Assembly (NCBI RefSeq): GCF_002158865.1 | Contig: NZ_CP021455.1 | Location: 1,984,001 to 2,048,000, forward strand | Reading direction: 5' to 3' | Source of the DNA: Comamonas serinivorans | Lineage (GTDB): Bacteria > Pseudomonadota > Gammaproteobacteria > Burkholderiales > Burkholderiaceae_C | DNA: 64,000 nucleotides | Part shown: piece after piece, positions 55,560 to 64,000 of the stretch | Layout: each line of letters begins with the position of its first letter | How positions within the stretch are numbered: position 1 is the stretch's first letter | The notes under the pieces: model-generated | What the model saw: only the letters and a program-made list of their open reading frames with translations | Told to the model about the DNA's origin: nothing | Databases searched by the model: none | Program-made: the position numbers and the translations under genes

Positions 55560-55582
55560 AAACCGCCTCCAGGGCGGTTTTT
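55560..55582 (+). terminator. Intrinsic terminator
   Basis: AAACCGCC, loop, GGGCGGTTTTTC after the tail terminator gene and before the KilA-N insertion. Confidence 0.8.
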
Positions 55583-55709
55583 CATTTCTGAGGCTCGCCA
55601 TTGCGCGGGCCTTTCGATTTTGTGCGGCCTAGGGTAGCTCCCGATAGCTGGGTGATGACTCCTAGCCTGGCGTGGCCGCACTCCCTTACTCGGAGTCGAG
55701 GGGTTATGA

Positions 55710-56456
55710 ATGAGCAACATCGTTAGATTTGATTTCGATGGTGGGCTACACAGCTTTGACGGCAACGGATGGTTTAACGCCACGGAGGCTGCAAAACGCT
55801 TTAAGCGAGAGGCTTTTGAATGGTTGCGTTTGCCAGCAACCAAGAGCTACATGGACGCCTTGGCTAAGGCGCTGGAGATAGAACCGGGAAAATCCCGGTT
55901 TGAGCTTGTCAAGGCGCAACGCGGTGGGAGATCTCCTGGGACATGGCTTCATCCAAAGCTGGCGGTAGCCTTCGCGCGCTGGCTATCCGATGACTTCGGC
56001 GTTTGGTGCGACCTGCAGATCGATGCCATCATTCGCAACAGCATCCGAGCGGAAGGCAATGTCAATCTGTTGCCTCTCCTGCTGCGTCAGGACGCAGGCG
56101 CATGGGAGCTGCGTTTCAAGCCCGACTACTACGAGGCGTTGGCCCACATCACGCGCACGACCTATACCGGCCATACCAATGGAACGCCGGCTCTATATGG
56201 CGCGATCACCGATAAATGGGTGTACGCCTGCCTTCTGCCTGATGACGTGCGCAGCGAGCTCAAGGTGCGCCGAAATGCCTCGCAAAAGATGCATCAGTGG
56301 CTCACTGATGGCGGCCAGGCCCTGCTGGACAAGCAAATCGAGTTGGTTCAAAGCATCGCCAGCACATCTGCCGACATGCGCGACTTCGAGGCCCGAATGA
56401 TGCTGGTCAGCGGCAGGCGAGGCCAGCTCGGTTTCGTCTATCCCAAGGCTGCGTGA
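55710..56456 (+). CDS. KilA-N domain protein inserted in the tail operon
   Basis: 248 residues: SNIVRFDFDGGLHSFDGNGW, FNATEAAKRFKREAFEWLRL, PATKSYMDALAKALEIEPGK, then GTWLHPKLAVAFARWLSDDF, GVWCDLQIDAIIRNS. This is a KilA-N DNA-binding domain followed by a separate C-terminal domain (HITRTTYTGHTNGTPALYGA, KMHQWLTDGGQALLDKQIEL) resembling P63C/Bro-type partners. Flanked by terminators at 55560 and 56728, which marks it as a moron with its own transcription. Confidence 0.87.
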   Translation: MSNIVRFDFDGGLHSFDGNGWFNATEAAKRFKREAFEWLRLPATKSYMDALAKALEIEPGKSRFELVKAQRGGRSPGTWLHPKLAVAFARWLSDDFGVWCDLQIDAIIRNSIRAEGNVNLLPLLLRQDAGAWELRFKPDYYEALAHITRTTYTGHTNGTPALYGAITDKWVYACLLPDDVRSELKVRRNASQKMHQWLTDGGQALLDKQIELVQSIASTSADMRDFEARMMLVSGRRGQLGFVYPKAA

Positions 56457-56728
56457 TGAAAGCCGCAATTGAAACGGTAGCCGAAGCAGCCATCGCGTGG
56501 AATCGGGCGCGGCTGCACCGCATCGCTGTCGCCAGATCGGTGCCGTCACTCGCCATCGGCTACAGCGAACAAGAGCACCAGTTGCGTCTGGCAAAGAAAG
56601 CCGAGGCGCAAGCCAAGGCGTATCTCCGCAAGATATGCGCCAAAGCAGACCCGACCTGCGTAGTCCTTGAGGCAGATGTGAGGGCCCCGAGGTTGCGACT
56701 ACTGGATGCCCAAATCATCGATATCTGA
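56456..56728 (+). CDS. Small helical protein paired with KilA-N
   Basis: 90 residues from ATG 56456 (GTG 56453 also possible): MKAAIETVAEAAIAWNRARL, YSEQEHQLRLAKKAEAQAKA. Ala/Lys-rich helical. Unknown; lies in the same insertion as the KilA-N gene. Confidence 0.6.
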   Translation: MKAAIETVAEAAIAWNRARLHRIAVARSVPSLAIGYSEQEHQLRLAKKAEAQAKAYLRKICAKADPTCVVLEADVRAPRLRLLDAQIIDI

Positions 56729-56749
56729 ACCCGCCTAGTGCGGGTTTTT
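56728..56749 (+). terminator. Intrinsic terminator after the KilA-N insertion
   Basis: AACCCGC, loop CTAGT, GCGGGTTTTTG. Confidence 0.8.
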
Positions 56750-56764
56750 GTTTTCTTGCTGGAA

Positions 56765-56863
56765 ATGAACACCGCAACACACGAACTCCACAAAGCCCTG
56801 ATCCGCCTCGCCAAGGGAGCAATCAGTGCCTGGGAAGCCTGGCTCGAAGCCCGCGCTTCCTAA
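56765..56863 (+). CDS. Very small amphipathic protein
   Basis: 32 residues: MNTATHELHKALIRLAKGAI then SAWEAWLEARAS. A single amphipathic helix; two Trp in an S-A-W-E-A-W pattern. Seen only as an open frame bounded by terminators; a ribosome site (GGAAATG) is marginal. Confidence 0.4.
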   Translation: MNTATHELHKALIRLAKGAISAWEAWLEARAS

Positions 56864-56940
56864 AACTCAGTTTCCAACCCTGCCTCGCAGGCATGCCACT
56901 CCCGCAAGGGACCCGCAGCCAAGACGCCTCGCAGAAAACC

Positions 56941-56959
56941 GCCCCGTCAGGGGCTTTTT
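56941..56959 (+). terminator. Intrinsic terminator upstream of the tail tube gene
   Basis: GCCCC GTCA GGGGC then TTTTTC, 19 bases before the tail tube ATG. A complete stop here would silence the tail genes, so read-through or antitermination must occur. Confidence 0.7.
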
Positions 56960-56977
56960 CTTGAAAGAGGCCCATCA

Positions 56978-57640
56978 ATGGCTTACTCCGTAGCAGACGG
57001 AACACGGTTTGCGTTCTCGACCACGTTCGGCACGCCGATTGCAGTTTCCGGCATCACCAACTCGGCCAACCCCATCCTGAGCGCTGCTGCGCACGGGCTG
57101 ACTGCAGGCACGCCCTTCCTGCTGAAAACCGGCTGGGAAGATCTCAGCGAGGCGGTTCTGCGCGTTGGCGCAACGGTCAACGCTGGCGATTTCTCGCTGG
57201 AGGACCTGGACACGACCGACACGCTGTTCTTCCCCTCTGGCGCATCGGCAGGCAGCCTGCAGGCCATCACTGGCTGGCAGGAAATCCAGCAGGTCACCAA
57301 CCTGACCCCTTCGGGCGGTGAGCAGCAGTACGCAGAAGCCGAGCCCCTGGCCCAACGCTACAGCGTGCGCATCCCGACCCGCTTCAGCGCCCAGTCGCTC
57401 GAGCTGGAAATCGGTGATGACCCTTCGCTGCCTGGCTACAAGCTGCTGGTGCGTGCCTCGCGTGCCCAGAAGCTGGTTGCGATCCGCATGTTGCAGTCCA
57501 ACGGCGCTGTGGCCTACGGCTACGGCTATGTGTCGGTGAACGAGTTCCCGAACCTGGCCAAGGGCTCGGTGACCACGGCAGCCGCCTCGATCACCTTCCA
57601 GCGCCCCGCCAAGCGCTACGCAACCGCCGTACCGGTCTAA
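56978..57640 (+). CDS. Major tail tube protein
   Basis: 220 residues: MAYSVADGTRFAFSTTFGTP, FLLKTGWEDLSEAVLRVGAT, DTTDTLFFPSGASAGSLQAI, LELEIGDDPSLPGYKLLVRA. Fits the siphophage tube protein pattern (N-terminal DGTxF start, I-T-G-W-Q-E-I-Q, Y-x-L-L-x-x-S). It polymerises as the hollow tube around the tape measure. Confidence 0.88.
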   Translation: MAYSVADGTRFAFSTTFGTPIAVSGITNSANPILSAAAHGLTAGTPFLLKTGWEDLSEAVLRVGATVNAGDFSLEDLDTTDTLFFPSGASAGSLQAITGWQEIQQVTNLTPSGGEQQYAEAEPLAQRYSVRIPTRFSAQSLELEIGDDPSLPGYKLLVRASRAQKLVAIRMLQSNGAVAYGYGYVSVNEFPNLAKGSVTTAAASITFQRPAKRYATAVPV

Positions 57641-57647
57641 CCGAGCC

Positions 57648-57670
57648 AAGCCCCTTCCAAGGGGCTTTTT
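57648..57670 (+). terminator. Intrinsic terminator after the tail tube gene
   Basis: AAGCCCC, TTCCA, AGGGGCTTTTT. A second, weaker hairpin with TTTTTTT follows at 57673-57708. Confidence 0.78.
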
Positions 57671-57724
57671 CATGCCCGTCCGAACGTATGCGGAACGGGT
57701 TTTTTTGCATTCCAAGGATAGAAA

Positions 57725-58093
57725 ATGGCAAAGTCGTACAAAGAACTCCGCGCACAGCCCACCTTCACCGCCAAGGTGCCTGTCGTCATCCCTGGTGGCG
57801 GGGTGGATGAGGTTGAGCTGACCTTCATCTACAAGGATCGTCAGGGCCAAGAGGAAGTGCTGGAAGCGGAGAAGGCCTTGACTGTTGCGCACGAAAAGCG
57901 GAAGACAAAGACCTTTGAGACGGTCTTGGAACTGGAATTCGACAGCCTGGCGCTCATCGCGTCCGGCTGGGAGTTCGCTGAGCCGTTTACCAAGGAGGCG
58001 GTGACCGACTTTCTGCGTCACCACCGCGGCTTCAACATTGAAGCCTGGAAGACCTACTTCAGCGAGTACGTCCCGGCCAAACGGGGAAACTGA
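57725..58093 (+). CDS. Tail assembly chaperone, short form (gpG-like)
   Basis: 122 residues: MAKSYKELRAQPTFTAKVPV, VDEVELTFIYKDRQGQEEVL, ALIASGWEFAEPFTKEAVTD, FLRHHRGFNIEAWKTYFSEY. Ends just after a slippery site. Position and pattern (W-E-F...T-x-E-A-V-x-x-F-L) fit siphophage tail chaperones, which bind the tape measure during assembly. Confidence 0.87.
   Translation: MAKSYKELRAQPTFTAKVPVVIPGGGVDEVELTFIYKDRQGQEEVLEAEKALTVAHEKRKTKTFETVLELEFDSLALIASGWEFAEPFTKEAVTDFLRHHRGFNIEAWKTYFSEYVPAKRGN
58084..58090 (+). other. Programmed -1 frameshift site GGGAAAC
   Basis: In the zero frame the codons are CGG GGA AAC TGA, so the heptamer is G GGA AAC, a standard X XXY YYZ slippery sequence, with a stop codon directly after. 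A -1 slip enters the 58090-58422 frame. Confidence 0.85.
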
Positions 58094-58422
58094 TTGCGCT
58101 GGGGCGAGACACCATCAGTCCGCCCCCTGATAAGCGCAAGTTCTCCTATTTTGGCTTTGCGCCTGAACAAATCACGACTATCCACGTAGAGCCATACCCC
58201 GACAACGTGCTGGCCTACCGGCTGTTCCTGTCCATCCAGAACCAATGGATCTATGGCGGAATGGGCTCACCCATGGCGCTGAACTACGAGGTGGCGTACC
58301 GGTGGATGGATGCGGAGGGGATCGACAAAGCGAAGCAGAACGACCTCTTGGCCGAGTTGCAGCTCATCGAAAGCGGGGCCATCTCCGCGATGCGTGAGAA
58401 GCAGGAGCGACGAGGAAAGTGA
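58090..58422 (+). CDS. Tail assembly chaperone extension (gpT-like), made by -1 frameshift
   Basis: The -1 frame runs 110 codons: LIALGRDTISPPPDKRKFSY, FGFAPEQITTIHVEPYPDNV, LAYRLFLSIQNQWIYGGMGS, MALNYEVAYRWMDAEGID. It has no start of its own in the right place; it is made as the C-terminal part of the G-T fusion starting at 57725. Confidence 0.83.
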   Translation: MIALGRDTISPPPDKRKFSYFGFAPEQITTIHVEPYPDNVLAYRLFLSIQNQWIYGGMGSPMALNYEVAYRWMDAEGIDKAKQNDLLAELQLIESGAISAMREKQERRGK

Positions 58423-58461
58423 TCTAGTAGCATCCGATACACAACTTTGGAAGGAGCGGAT

Positions 58462-58884
58462 GTGGCTGGTAACGATCTCTGGGCCGAGGCCCTGGCGGAA
58501 GCCGAAGACCCCGAAAAGCGCCAAGCTGGGCTGTGGGCGAGATGCTTTGCGGAAGCAGGTGGCGACGAAAGCAAGGCCAAGGCCGCGTACGTGAGCGCCC
58601 GCGTGGCACCCGAAACTCCGCAAGCGGTTCAACCCAAAAAGGGCGGCCTCTGGAAATGGGTGATCGGGGTTCCTGCGGTGCTGTTGATCGCCTTCCTCGG
58701 ACTAGGGGTCGTTGCTGGCAGATCGCCAGAAGCCAAGGCCAAGGCAGAAACCAGAGAGGCCATTTCGTACTGCTGGGAAGATCAAAAAAAGAAATCACTC
58801 GACCCAACGTCCGCACGACTTATTGCCCAAGTCTGCGAAAACTTGGAGGAAGAGTTTCTCTTGAAATGGGGCCATAAGCCCTAG
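58462..58884 (+). CDS. Small membrane protein inserted before the tape measure
   Basis: 140 residues from GTG 58462, with GGAAGGAG before it: VAGNDLWAEALAEAEDPEKR, KAAYVSARVAPETPQ, then membrane segment LWKWVIGVPAVLLIAFLGLG and a soluble tail with YCWEDQKKKS and AQVCENLEEEF. Not part of the usual tail set; a likely moron, followed by a terminator. Confidence 0.65.
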   Translation: MAGNDLWAEALAEAEDPEKRQAGLWARCFAEAGGDESKAKAAYVSARVAPETPQAVQPKKGGLWKWVIGVPAVLLIAFLGLGVVAGRSPEAKAKAETREAISYCWEDQKKKSLDPTSARLIAQVCENLEEEFLLKWGHKP

Positions 58885-58901
58885 TTCACTCCACCCCACA
58901 C

Positions 58902-58924
58902 AACCCGCTTCGGCGGGTTTTTTT
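58902..58924 (+). terminator. Intrinsic terminator upstream of the tape measure
   Basis: AACCCGC TTC GGCGGGTT then TTTTT. A second hairpin (AGGCCCAC.../GTGGGCCTTTTT) spans 58930-58963. Confidence 0.8.
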
Positions 58925-58973
58925 ATTTCAGGCCCACCGCGACCGTTCGCAGTGGGCCTTTTTGTTGGCCGCC

Positions 58974-61900
58974 ATGTCTGAACTCAAAGCAAAAATCGTT
59001 TCGGAATTCGACGCAGGTCCGGTCGAATCCGGCGTCGCCAAGGTCAAGCGGTCCATGTGGGATCTCACCCAAGCCACTGAGGAGGCTGGCAAGAAGGGTG
59101 AAGAGGGCTTCAAGAAGATCGGCAACGGCGCGGACGAGGCAGCAAAGAAGAACAAGCGTTCCACGGCTTCAATTGAGCGGGAATTGCAGCGCGTGATCGC
59201 CCAGATGGAGTCTGCGGGCGACAAGGCCAAAGAGCTTGAGCTGCGCATGCAGATGCGTGGCATTGATACGTCCACGTTTAGCGGCTACCTGAGCAAGATC
59301 CGCGAGCTGCAGAAGGCCCAGCAAGACATGGCCGCCAGCGGTGAAATGTCAGGAAAGGCCATGTCTGCGGCGCTGCGCAATGTGCCAGCACAGATGACCG
59401 ACATCATCGTGTCCTTGCAGGGCGGCCAGAAGCCCATGACTGTGCTGCTGCAACAGGGGGGTCAGCTTAAGGACATGTTTGGCGGCGTAGGTGCTGCTCT
59501 CAAAGCAGTAGGTGGTTACGCGCTGGGCATGGTGAACCCGCTCACAGTGTCGGCAGCGGCTGTGGCTGCTCTGGCCATGGCCTACAACAGCGGCGCCAAC
59601 GAAGCTCATGCATTCGGCAAGTCGTTGGCGCTGAACAACGATCAGATCGGCCTGTCTCGCGATCAGCTTGTCAATCTGTCTGCAGCGGTGGCATCGCTGT
59701 CGTCCAGCGGTAATCTCGGCAAAGCCGCTGAGGTCATGAATGCCATTGCTGCCAACGGCAAGACAGGCACTGGCGCCATTCATGAGATGGGTCTTGCGAT
59801 CACCGAGCTGTCGGCGATTACCAGCAAATCCGTAGACGACCTTGTTGGGGAGTATGAGCAGCTCGCGAAATCCCCGTATGAAGCCTCATTGAAGCTCCAA
59901 GAGAGCTACAACCATCTGAACGCTGCGACGCTTGAACACATCAAGTCGTTGGAGGACCAGGGCAAGAAGGCGGATGCTGCTGCCGTGGCGCAGAAGGCTC
60001 TTGCAAACGCCCAGCTTGAGGCTGCCGAGCGGGTGAAGGCTAACCTTGGCGCGCTGGAACGTGCATGGGCGGCCACGGGCAGCGCAGCAAAATCGGCGTG
60101 GGACTGGATGCTTGGTCTGGGCCGAGCAGATACCGCCGTCCAGAAGCTGCAGAAGCAGACTGAAATTGTCACCACACTGCGAGACAAGCTGCAGTCGCGC
60201 ATGGATCGCGGGATTGCCACCAGTGGCCTGGAGCAGCAGCTCACCGCGTCCACCAAATACCTTCAGCAACTCACGCAGGAGGTCAAGGCGGAGACTGCGG
60301 CGAACCGCGAACGATCAACGCGGAACAAGCTCCAATCCGATGGCGTTGCTGCGTTGGCAGCGGTTTCTGCGGTCAACGAGAAGGGCCTGAGCAAGACGCA
60401 GCAGATGAACAAGGCGCTGGAGAATTACCGCGCCAACATCGAGACATTGCGCAAGGCTAACCCGAATAGTGCGCTGCTTGACCCCAAGCAGATTGCTGCG
60501 GGCGAGGCGGCCATTCGCTCACAGTACAAGGAGGCGGCCAAGGCATCCGCTGCAGGCGGCAAGGCGGCTGAAACCCAGGCTCAGAACATCGCCGGGTTGA
60601 TCGCCCAGGAAAAGGTGTTGATCGCCCGCATCCGCGAGCGTGGCACCCAGGCCGACAAGCTGACCGAAGGCGAGAAGCTGGCAATCAAAATTCAGCAAGA
60701 GCTGACGGGTAAGCTGTCAGGTAAGGCCAGGGCTCAGAAAGAGGCCTCGTTGGCTGCAGCGCAAGAGCTGGCCGGCCTGCAGAAAACCCGTGTTGCCGAA
60801 GAGGAACGCGCCAAGGCCATTGATGCATCTGAGAAGGCCATGCTCAAGGCCATTGATGCACAGCTCAAGGGCGCTGAGGCCAACCGCACCCAGACCCAAT
60901 CCATTCGTGACCAGATCGATGCAATCGGCAAGAGCCGAACGGAGATTGCAGCCGCTGCGCTGGCCCGCGAACAAGCTGAGTTTGAGCGCGCGGCGGACTC
61001 AGGCTCTTGGGATCCGACCTTCCTGGATGCCTGGCTTGCCAAGCTGAAAGAGGGGGCGGCTGTCGTTGCGGGCATGCGTGAGCTTGACTTTAGGCAAGCC
61101 TCATACAACGCCGACGAGATGCAGCGCTCCTTGGAACTGGGCGTCCAGTACGCCAAGCAGGATCTCGACCTGGTGTTCCTGAGTGGCGATCAGCGCGAGC
61201 GGGTCGTGGCCATGCGCGAAATCGAGCGCGATCTGGCCGAGCAGATTTACAAGATCGACAAGATGTCGATCAGCGAAGCCGAGAAGCAAACGCTGAAAGA
61301 CAAGGCCGCCATCAATGCCCGCCTGCGCCTGGAACAGACAGCAGCCAAGCAGGTGTCGGACAGCTGGCAAAAGACGGCTGACACCATCAATGAATCGCTG
61401 ACCGACGCTTTGCTCCGTGGCTTCGAGGACGGCAAGGGTTTCGCAGAGAACTTCCGCGACACGCTGAAGAACATGATCAACACGCTTGTCCTCAAGCCTG
61501 TGATCAGCTTTGTCGTGAACCCCATCGGCAACGTCATCAGCACGCTGATCAACGGTGCGTTGGGGAGCCTGACGAATGGTGTCCTCGGTGGTGGGAACAC
61601 GCTCGGCAGCTTGATCAACAATGCCAGCAGCGCGTATTCGGCGCTCACGGGAAACAACCCCGTGCTGAATGCCGCCGCAAACTGGTTGGGCTTTGGGAAC
61701 ACCCTGGGCGCTGGCCAGGGGGTGTTGGCCGCAGGGTCCCCCGGTGCTGCGGGCGCCTGGACGGGTCTTGGCGCAGGCCAGGGTGTGCTTGCACCAGGCG
61801 CGCCCGGAGCGGCTGGGGCCTATACGGGCGGCACGACTGGCATGTTGGGTAGCCTGGGCACGGCCGCCTGGATTGCTGCGCCTTTGGCCATCGGCATGTG

Positions 61901-64000
61901 GGGTATGTCCTCAATGCCCAGCCGTCCTGACTACTCCGGCTATGCGTCGGCATCGAGCGACCCGACCCGAGATGCTGCAGCGCCCACGGCAAGCGGGCTG
62001 ACTGTTGACATCGCCAACGGAATCATTCCGAGCCTCGAAGCGCTTCAGGCCGCACTTGCGGACAGCACCAATGGCCTGAGCATCAACGAGCAGTACAGCC
62101 TCGCTGTGGGCCCTGAGGACCGTTTGACGTGGGCCGGCGCGCCCGACCTGATCGGCTCCCTTGAGCGCGCCGGCGTGACATTCGCCGACGACCTCTCACG
62201 CGAGTACCTGCAGCGCATGAGCCGTGGCGACCAGGTCTTCTACACGGGTGAGGGGTATGTCGACCCCAGCACGATGTGGATCGATGGCCAGTCCAGCGGC
62301 ATGCGTGACTTCACGTACAGCGCCGAGATGACGCAGTGGGGCCGGCAGGTTGCGCAATCGATCCTGGGCCAGCTTGAGTCTGTTGCGGACGTATTCGATC
62401 TGGACAGCGACTTCAGGGTGATCGCGGGCCTGCGCGATGAGGCCAAGCGGGATCTGCTGTATGCCGGCCTGCGCATCCAGCAAGGCGACGAGACGCTGGT
62501 GGACTTCGAGGGCAAAGTGGGTGAGGGCGGCACGCAAGAGGCACTGCGCCAGTTCGCCGCCCAGACTCTCGAAGCCTTCAAAGGCCTGGACCTGCCCGAT
62601 TGGGCGACCAGCCTCGTCACCGAGACGCAGACCGCGATCAACGAGCTGGACGCCGAGGAGCTTGGCGACAAGCTGGGCCAGACGGCCATCGACTCGCTGA
62701 ATGCTGTCCAGGCTGCATTGGTGCAGACCGCACGCGTGCTCGATCAGCTTGGCAAGTCGGTGCTGGAATTCGGCGGCTACAGCCAAGATGTGATCTACCA
62801 GATCACCAGCCTCATGGGTGGCGTGGACTCGTTCAATTCGGTGTACTCCGCTTACGTCCAGGCGTTCTACACCGAGCAGGAGCAACTTGATCTGCTGCAG
62901 CGTCAACTGCAAGAGCAGTTCGGTGCGCTCAATGTGACGATGCCCAGCACGATTGAGGGGTTCCGGTCCCTGGTCGAGTCGCTGGACCTGAACGATGAGG
63001 CGTCACGCAGCCTGTTTGCCTCGCTGCTGAGCATCAGTCCTCAGTTCGCGCAGTTCGTGACGGCCATGGGCACGGTGGAGGAGGTGGTCGAAGAGGTCAC
63101 CAAGACCGTCGCCGACCTGTATGCCGAAGCCAAGTCGCGCACCGACGGCAGTTTCGCGGCGTACCAGAAGAACCAACAGAAGGTCATCGACCAGTGGTCG
63201 GATGTTCAGACCGCTGCCGAAGAGGCTGCCGAAGAAGCGCGCAGCCTCTTCGACCTGCTGCACGACAGCGTGCGCGAGCTGTACGGCAACGTGGACAGCA
63301 CCCGCGCCATGCAAGCCGACCAGGGCAATGCGTACATCAGCGCTGCCCTGGCTGCTGCGCGTGCGACCGGCATCCTGCCTGACTATGAAGCACTGAGCGA
63401 TGCAATCAGCGGTGCGCGTGGCGGTCTGGTGTCGTCAGGGTTCGACAGCAAGGCCGAGTACGAGGCAGCCCAACTGATCCTGGCCGGCAGGCTGTCAGAG
63501 CTGGAGGGCTACGCAGACAGCCAACTGACAGAAGCCGAGCGCCAGGCAGCCTATGCCCAGGAACAGATCGACCTCATCAACAAGGAGATCGCGCTTCAGC
63601 AGGAAATGATCGCTGCAATCCGCGAGGGCAACGAGTTCCAGGGAACGATTGCCGAGTTGGCCCAGGCCATCCTTGATGAGCGCGCGGCGAAGGAAGCGCT
63701 GGAAGCCGAGAGGGCTGCGGCAGCAGGCAAAAAGGGAGCGGGCAGTGGTGGCTTGAGCTTCGGCGTCGATGGCAAATTTGTCGGAAGTGGTGACCAGGGG
63801 AAATGGTTCGCGACTCGCCAAGACGCAGAGGATGAACTGCGGCGCATCAACGCCGCTGGCGGCTATGGCTATGTCCGCATCAGCGGCTCAGGCTGGGAAG
63901 CGTTCGAAATGGGGTCCGGCTTTTCGGAGTACGGCGCCATCAAGAGCTTGGCCGACCTGATCCGTTCGGGCGCCTCCGGTGATGCTGTGCTCGAGGCCGC
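58974..64000 (+). CDS. Tail tape-measure protein, open to window end
   Basis: From ATG 58974 the frame has no stop to 64000 (1675 codons). The N-terminal part is a long coiled coil; the lambda gpH-like domain is at about residues 120-220 (IIVSLQGGQKPMTVLLQQGG, LKDMFGGVGAALKAVGGYAL). A later region (TINESLTDALLRGFEDGKGF, AENFRDTLKNMINTLVLKPV) is the second conserved block of lambda-type tape measures. About residues 913-954 hold two copies of a 21-residue repeat (LGAGQGVLAAGSPGAAGAWT, LGAGQGVLAPGAPGAAGAYT). The last 1.27 kb equals 3836-5104 apart from single-base indels there. It sets tail length and may help DNA delivery. Confidence 0.93.
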   Translation, partial: MSELKAKIVSEFDAGPVESGVAKVKRSMWDLTQATEEAGKKGEEGFKKIGNGADEAAKKNKRSTASIERELQRVIAQMESAGDKAKELELRMQMRGIDTSTFSGYLSKIRELQKAQQDMAASGEMSGKAMSAALRNVPAQMTDIIVSLQGGQKPMTVLLQQGGQLKDMFGGVGAALKAVGGYALGMVNPLTVSAAAVAALAMAYNSGANEAHAFGKSLALNNDQIGLSRDQLVNLSAAVASLSSSGNLGKAAEVMNAIAANGKTGTGAIHEMGLAITELSAITSKSVDDLVGEYEQLAKSPYEASLKLQESYNHLNAATLEHIKSLEDQGKKADAAAVAQKALANAQLEAAERVKANLGALERAWAATGSAAKSAWDWMLGLGRADTAVQKLQKQTEIVTTLRDKLQSRMDRGIATSGLEQQLTASTKYLQQLTQEVKAETAANRERSTRNKLQSDGVAALAAVSAVNEKGLSKTQQMNKALENYRANIETLRKANPNSALLDPKQIAAGEAAIRSQYKEAAKASAAGGKAAETQAQNIAGLIAQEKVLIARIRERGTQADKLTEGEKLAIKIQQELTGKLSGKARAQKEASLAAAQELAGLQKTRVAEEERAKAIDASEKAMLKAIDAQLKGAEANRTQTQSIRDQIDAIGKSRTEIAAAALAREQAEFERAADSGSWDPTFLDAWLAKLKEGAAVVAGMRELDFRQASYNADEMQRSLELGVQYAKQDLDLVFLSGDQRERVVAMREIERDLAEQIYKIDKMSISEAEKQTLKDKAAINARLRLEQTAAKQVSDSWQKTADTINESLTDALLRGFEDGKGFAENFRDTLKNMINTLVLKPVISFVVNPIGNVISTLINGALGSLTNGVLGGGNTLGSLINNASSAYSALTGNNPVLNAAANWLGFGNTLGAGQGVLAAGSPGAAGAWTGLGAGQGVLAPGAPGAAGAYTGGTTGMLGSLGTAAWIAAPLAIGMWGMSSMPSRPDYSGYASASSDPTRDAAAPTASGLTVDIANGIIPSLEALQAALADSTNGLSINEQYSLAVGPEDRLTWAGAPDLIGSLERAGVTFADDLSREYLQRMSRGDQVFYTGEGYVDPSTMWIDGQSSGMRDFTYSAEMTQWGRQVAQSILGQLESVADVFDLDSDFRVIAGLRDEAKRDLLYAGLRIQQGDETLVDFEGKVGEGGTQEALRQFAAQTLEAFKGLDLPDWATSLVTETQTAINELDAEELGDKLGQTAIDSLNAVQAALVQTARVLDQLGKSVLEFGGYSQDVIYQITSLMGGVDSFNSVYSAYVQAFYTEQEQLDLLQRQLQEQFGALNVTMPSTIEGFRSLVESLDLNDEASRSLFASLLSISPQFAQFVTAMGTVEEVVEEVTKTVADLYAEAKSRTDGSFAAYQKNQQKVIDQWSDVQTAAEEAAEEARSLFDLLHDSVRELYGNVDSTRAMQADQGNAYISAALAAARATGILPDYEALSDAISGARGGLVSSGFDSKAEYEAAQLILAGRLSELEGYADSQLTEAERQAAYAQEQIDLINKEIALQQEMIAAIREGNEFQGTIAELAQAILDERAAKEALEAERAAAAGKKGAGSGGLSFGVDGKFVGSGDQGKWFATRQDAEDELRRINAAGGYGYVRISGSGWEAFEMGSGFSEYGAIKSLADLIRSGASGDAVLEA
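62728..64000 (+). repeat. Direct repeat of 3836-5104
   Basis: Same sequence as 3836-5104 except eight one-base indels in the other copy. This copy has an unbroken reading frame and is therefore the reliable one. The repeat probably continues past the window end. Confidence 0.9.

Overview
The window reads as bacterial chromosome from the Burkholderiales, most likely Comamonadaceae, carrying a temperate siphophage. Evidence is high GC, the smc-zipA gene order at the left edge, a tRNA-Ser(CGA) attachment site and a lambda/HK97-style phage layout. No species can be named from the sequence alone.

Layout. 1-3492: the 3' part of smc, then zipA. 3493-3838: chromosomal spacer with a promoter and the first ~12 bases of a tRNA-Ser gene, which switches abruptly into phage sequence. 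3836-12048: a second, rough copy of the late right arm (tape-measure C-terminus, tail and fibre genes, holin-type genes, lysozyme, Rz, Rz1). Its first 1.27 kb repeats 62728-64000 with eight single-base indels and no substitution seen, so most broken frames here look like consensus errors, not decay. 12023-14150: a minus-strand accessory block holding a protein I recognise as AcrVA2 (anti-Cas12a) family, two co-transcribed unknown genes and a small ribbon-helix-helix-like protein. 14309-14373: the 3' part of tRNA-Ser(CGA), the phage attachment core. 14466-29646: one long leftward early operon running from a consensus promoter at about 29650 down to xis and int (recombination exonuclease, SSB, C5 methyltransferase, many small genes, tRNA-Arg(CCU), several intrinsic terminators). 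29860-37011: the lysogeny/accessory region (XRE regulator, umuDC-like pair, HMCES/YedK, thermonuclease, RelE-type toxin-antitoxin, membrane-anchored DEDDh exonuclease, repressor). 37094-44390: the rightward early operon (cro, replication protein, DnaB helicase, NinB, NinG, late regulator). 44409-47993: toxin-antitoxin genes, late promoter-leader-terminator, a run of tRNA-like sequences and HNH nuclease. 48279-64000: terminase, portal, protease, capsid, connectors, tail tube, a frameshifted tail chaperone and the tape measure, which runs off the window.

How it works together. The repressor at 36478-37011 probably binds five related 15-bp sites with about 23-24 bp spacing, at both the leftward and the rightward early promoters, as lambda CI does at OL and OR. 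The leftward operon contains repeated intrinsic terminators and its first gene encodes an arginine-rich protein, which suggests N-type antitermination. A small regulator at 44001 and a promoter/leader/terminator at 44957-45143 suggest Q-type late control. The anti-CRISPR operon has its own promoter with an imperfect palindrome over the -35/spacer and a candidate repressor just upstream.

The most interesting item is the AcrVA2-type locus (12023-14150). The main caution is that everything between 3836 and about 13200 may be an assembly by-product of poor base quality whose position next to zipA is probably wrong.
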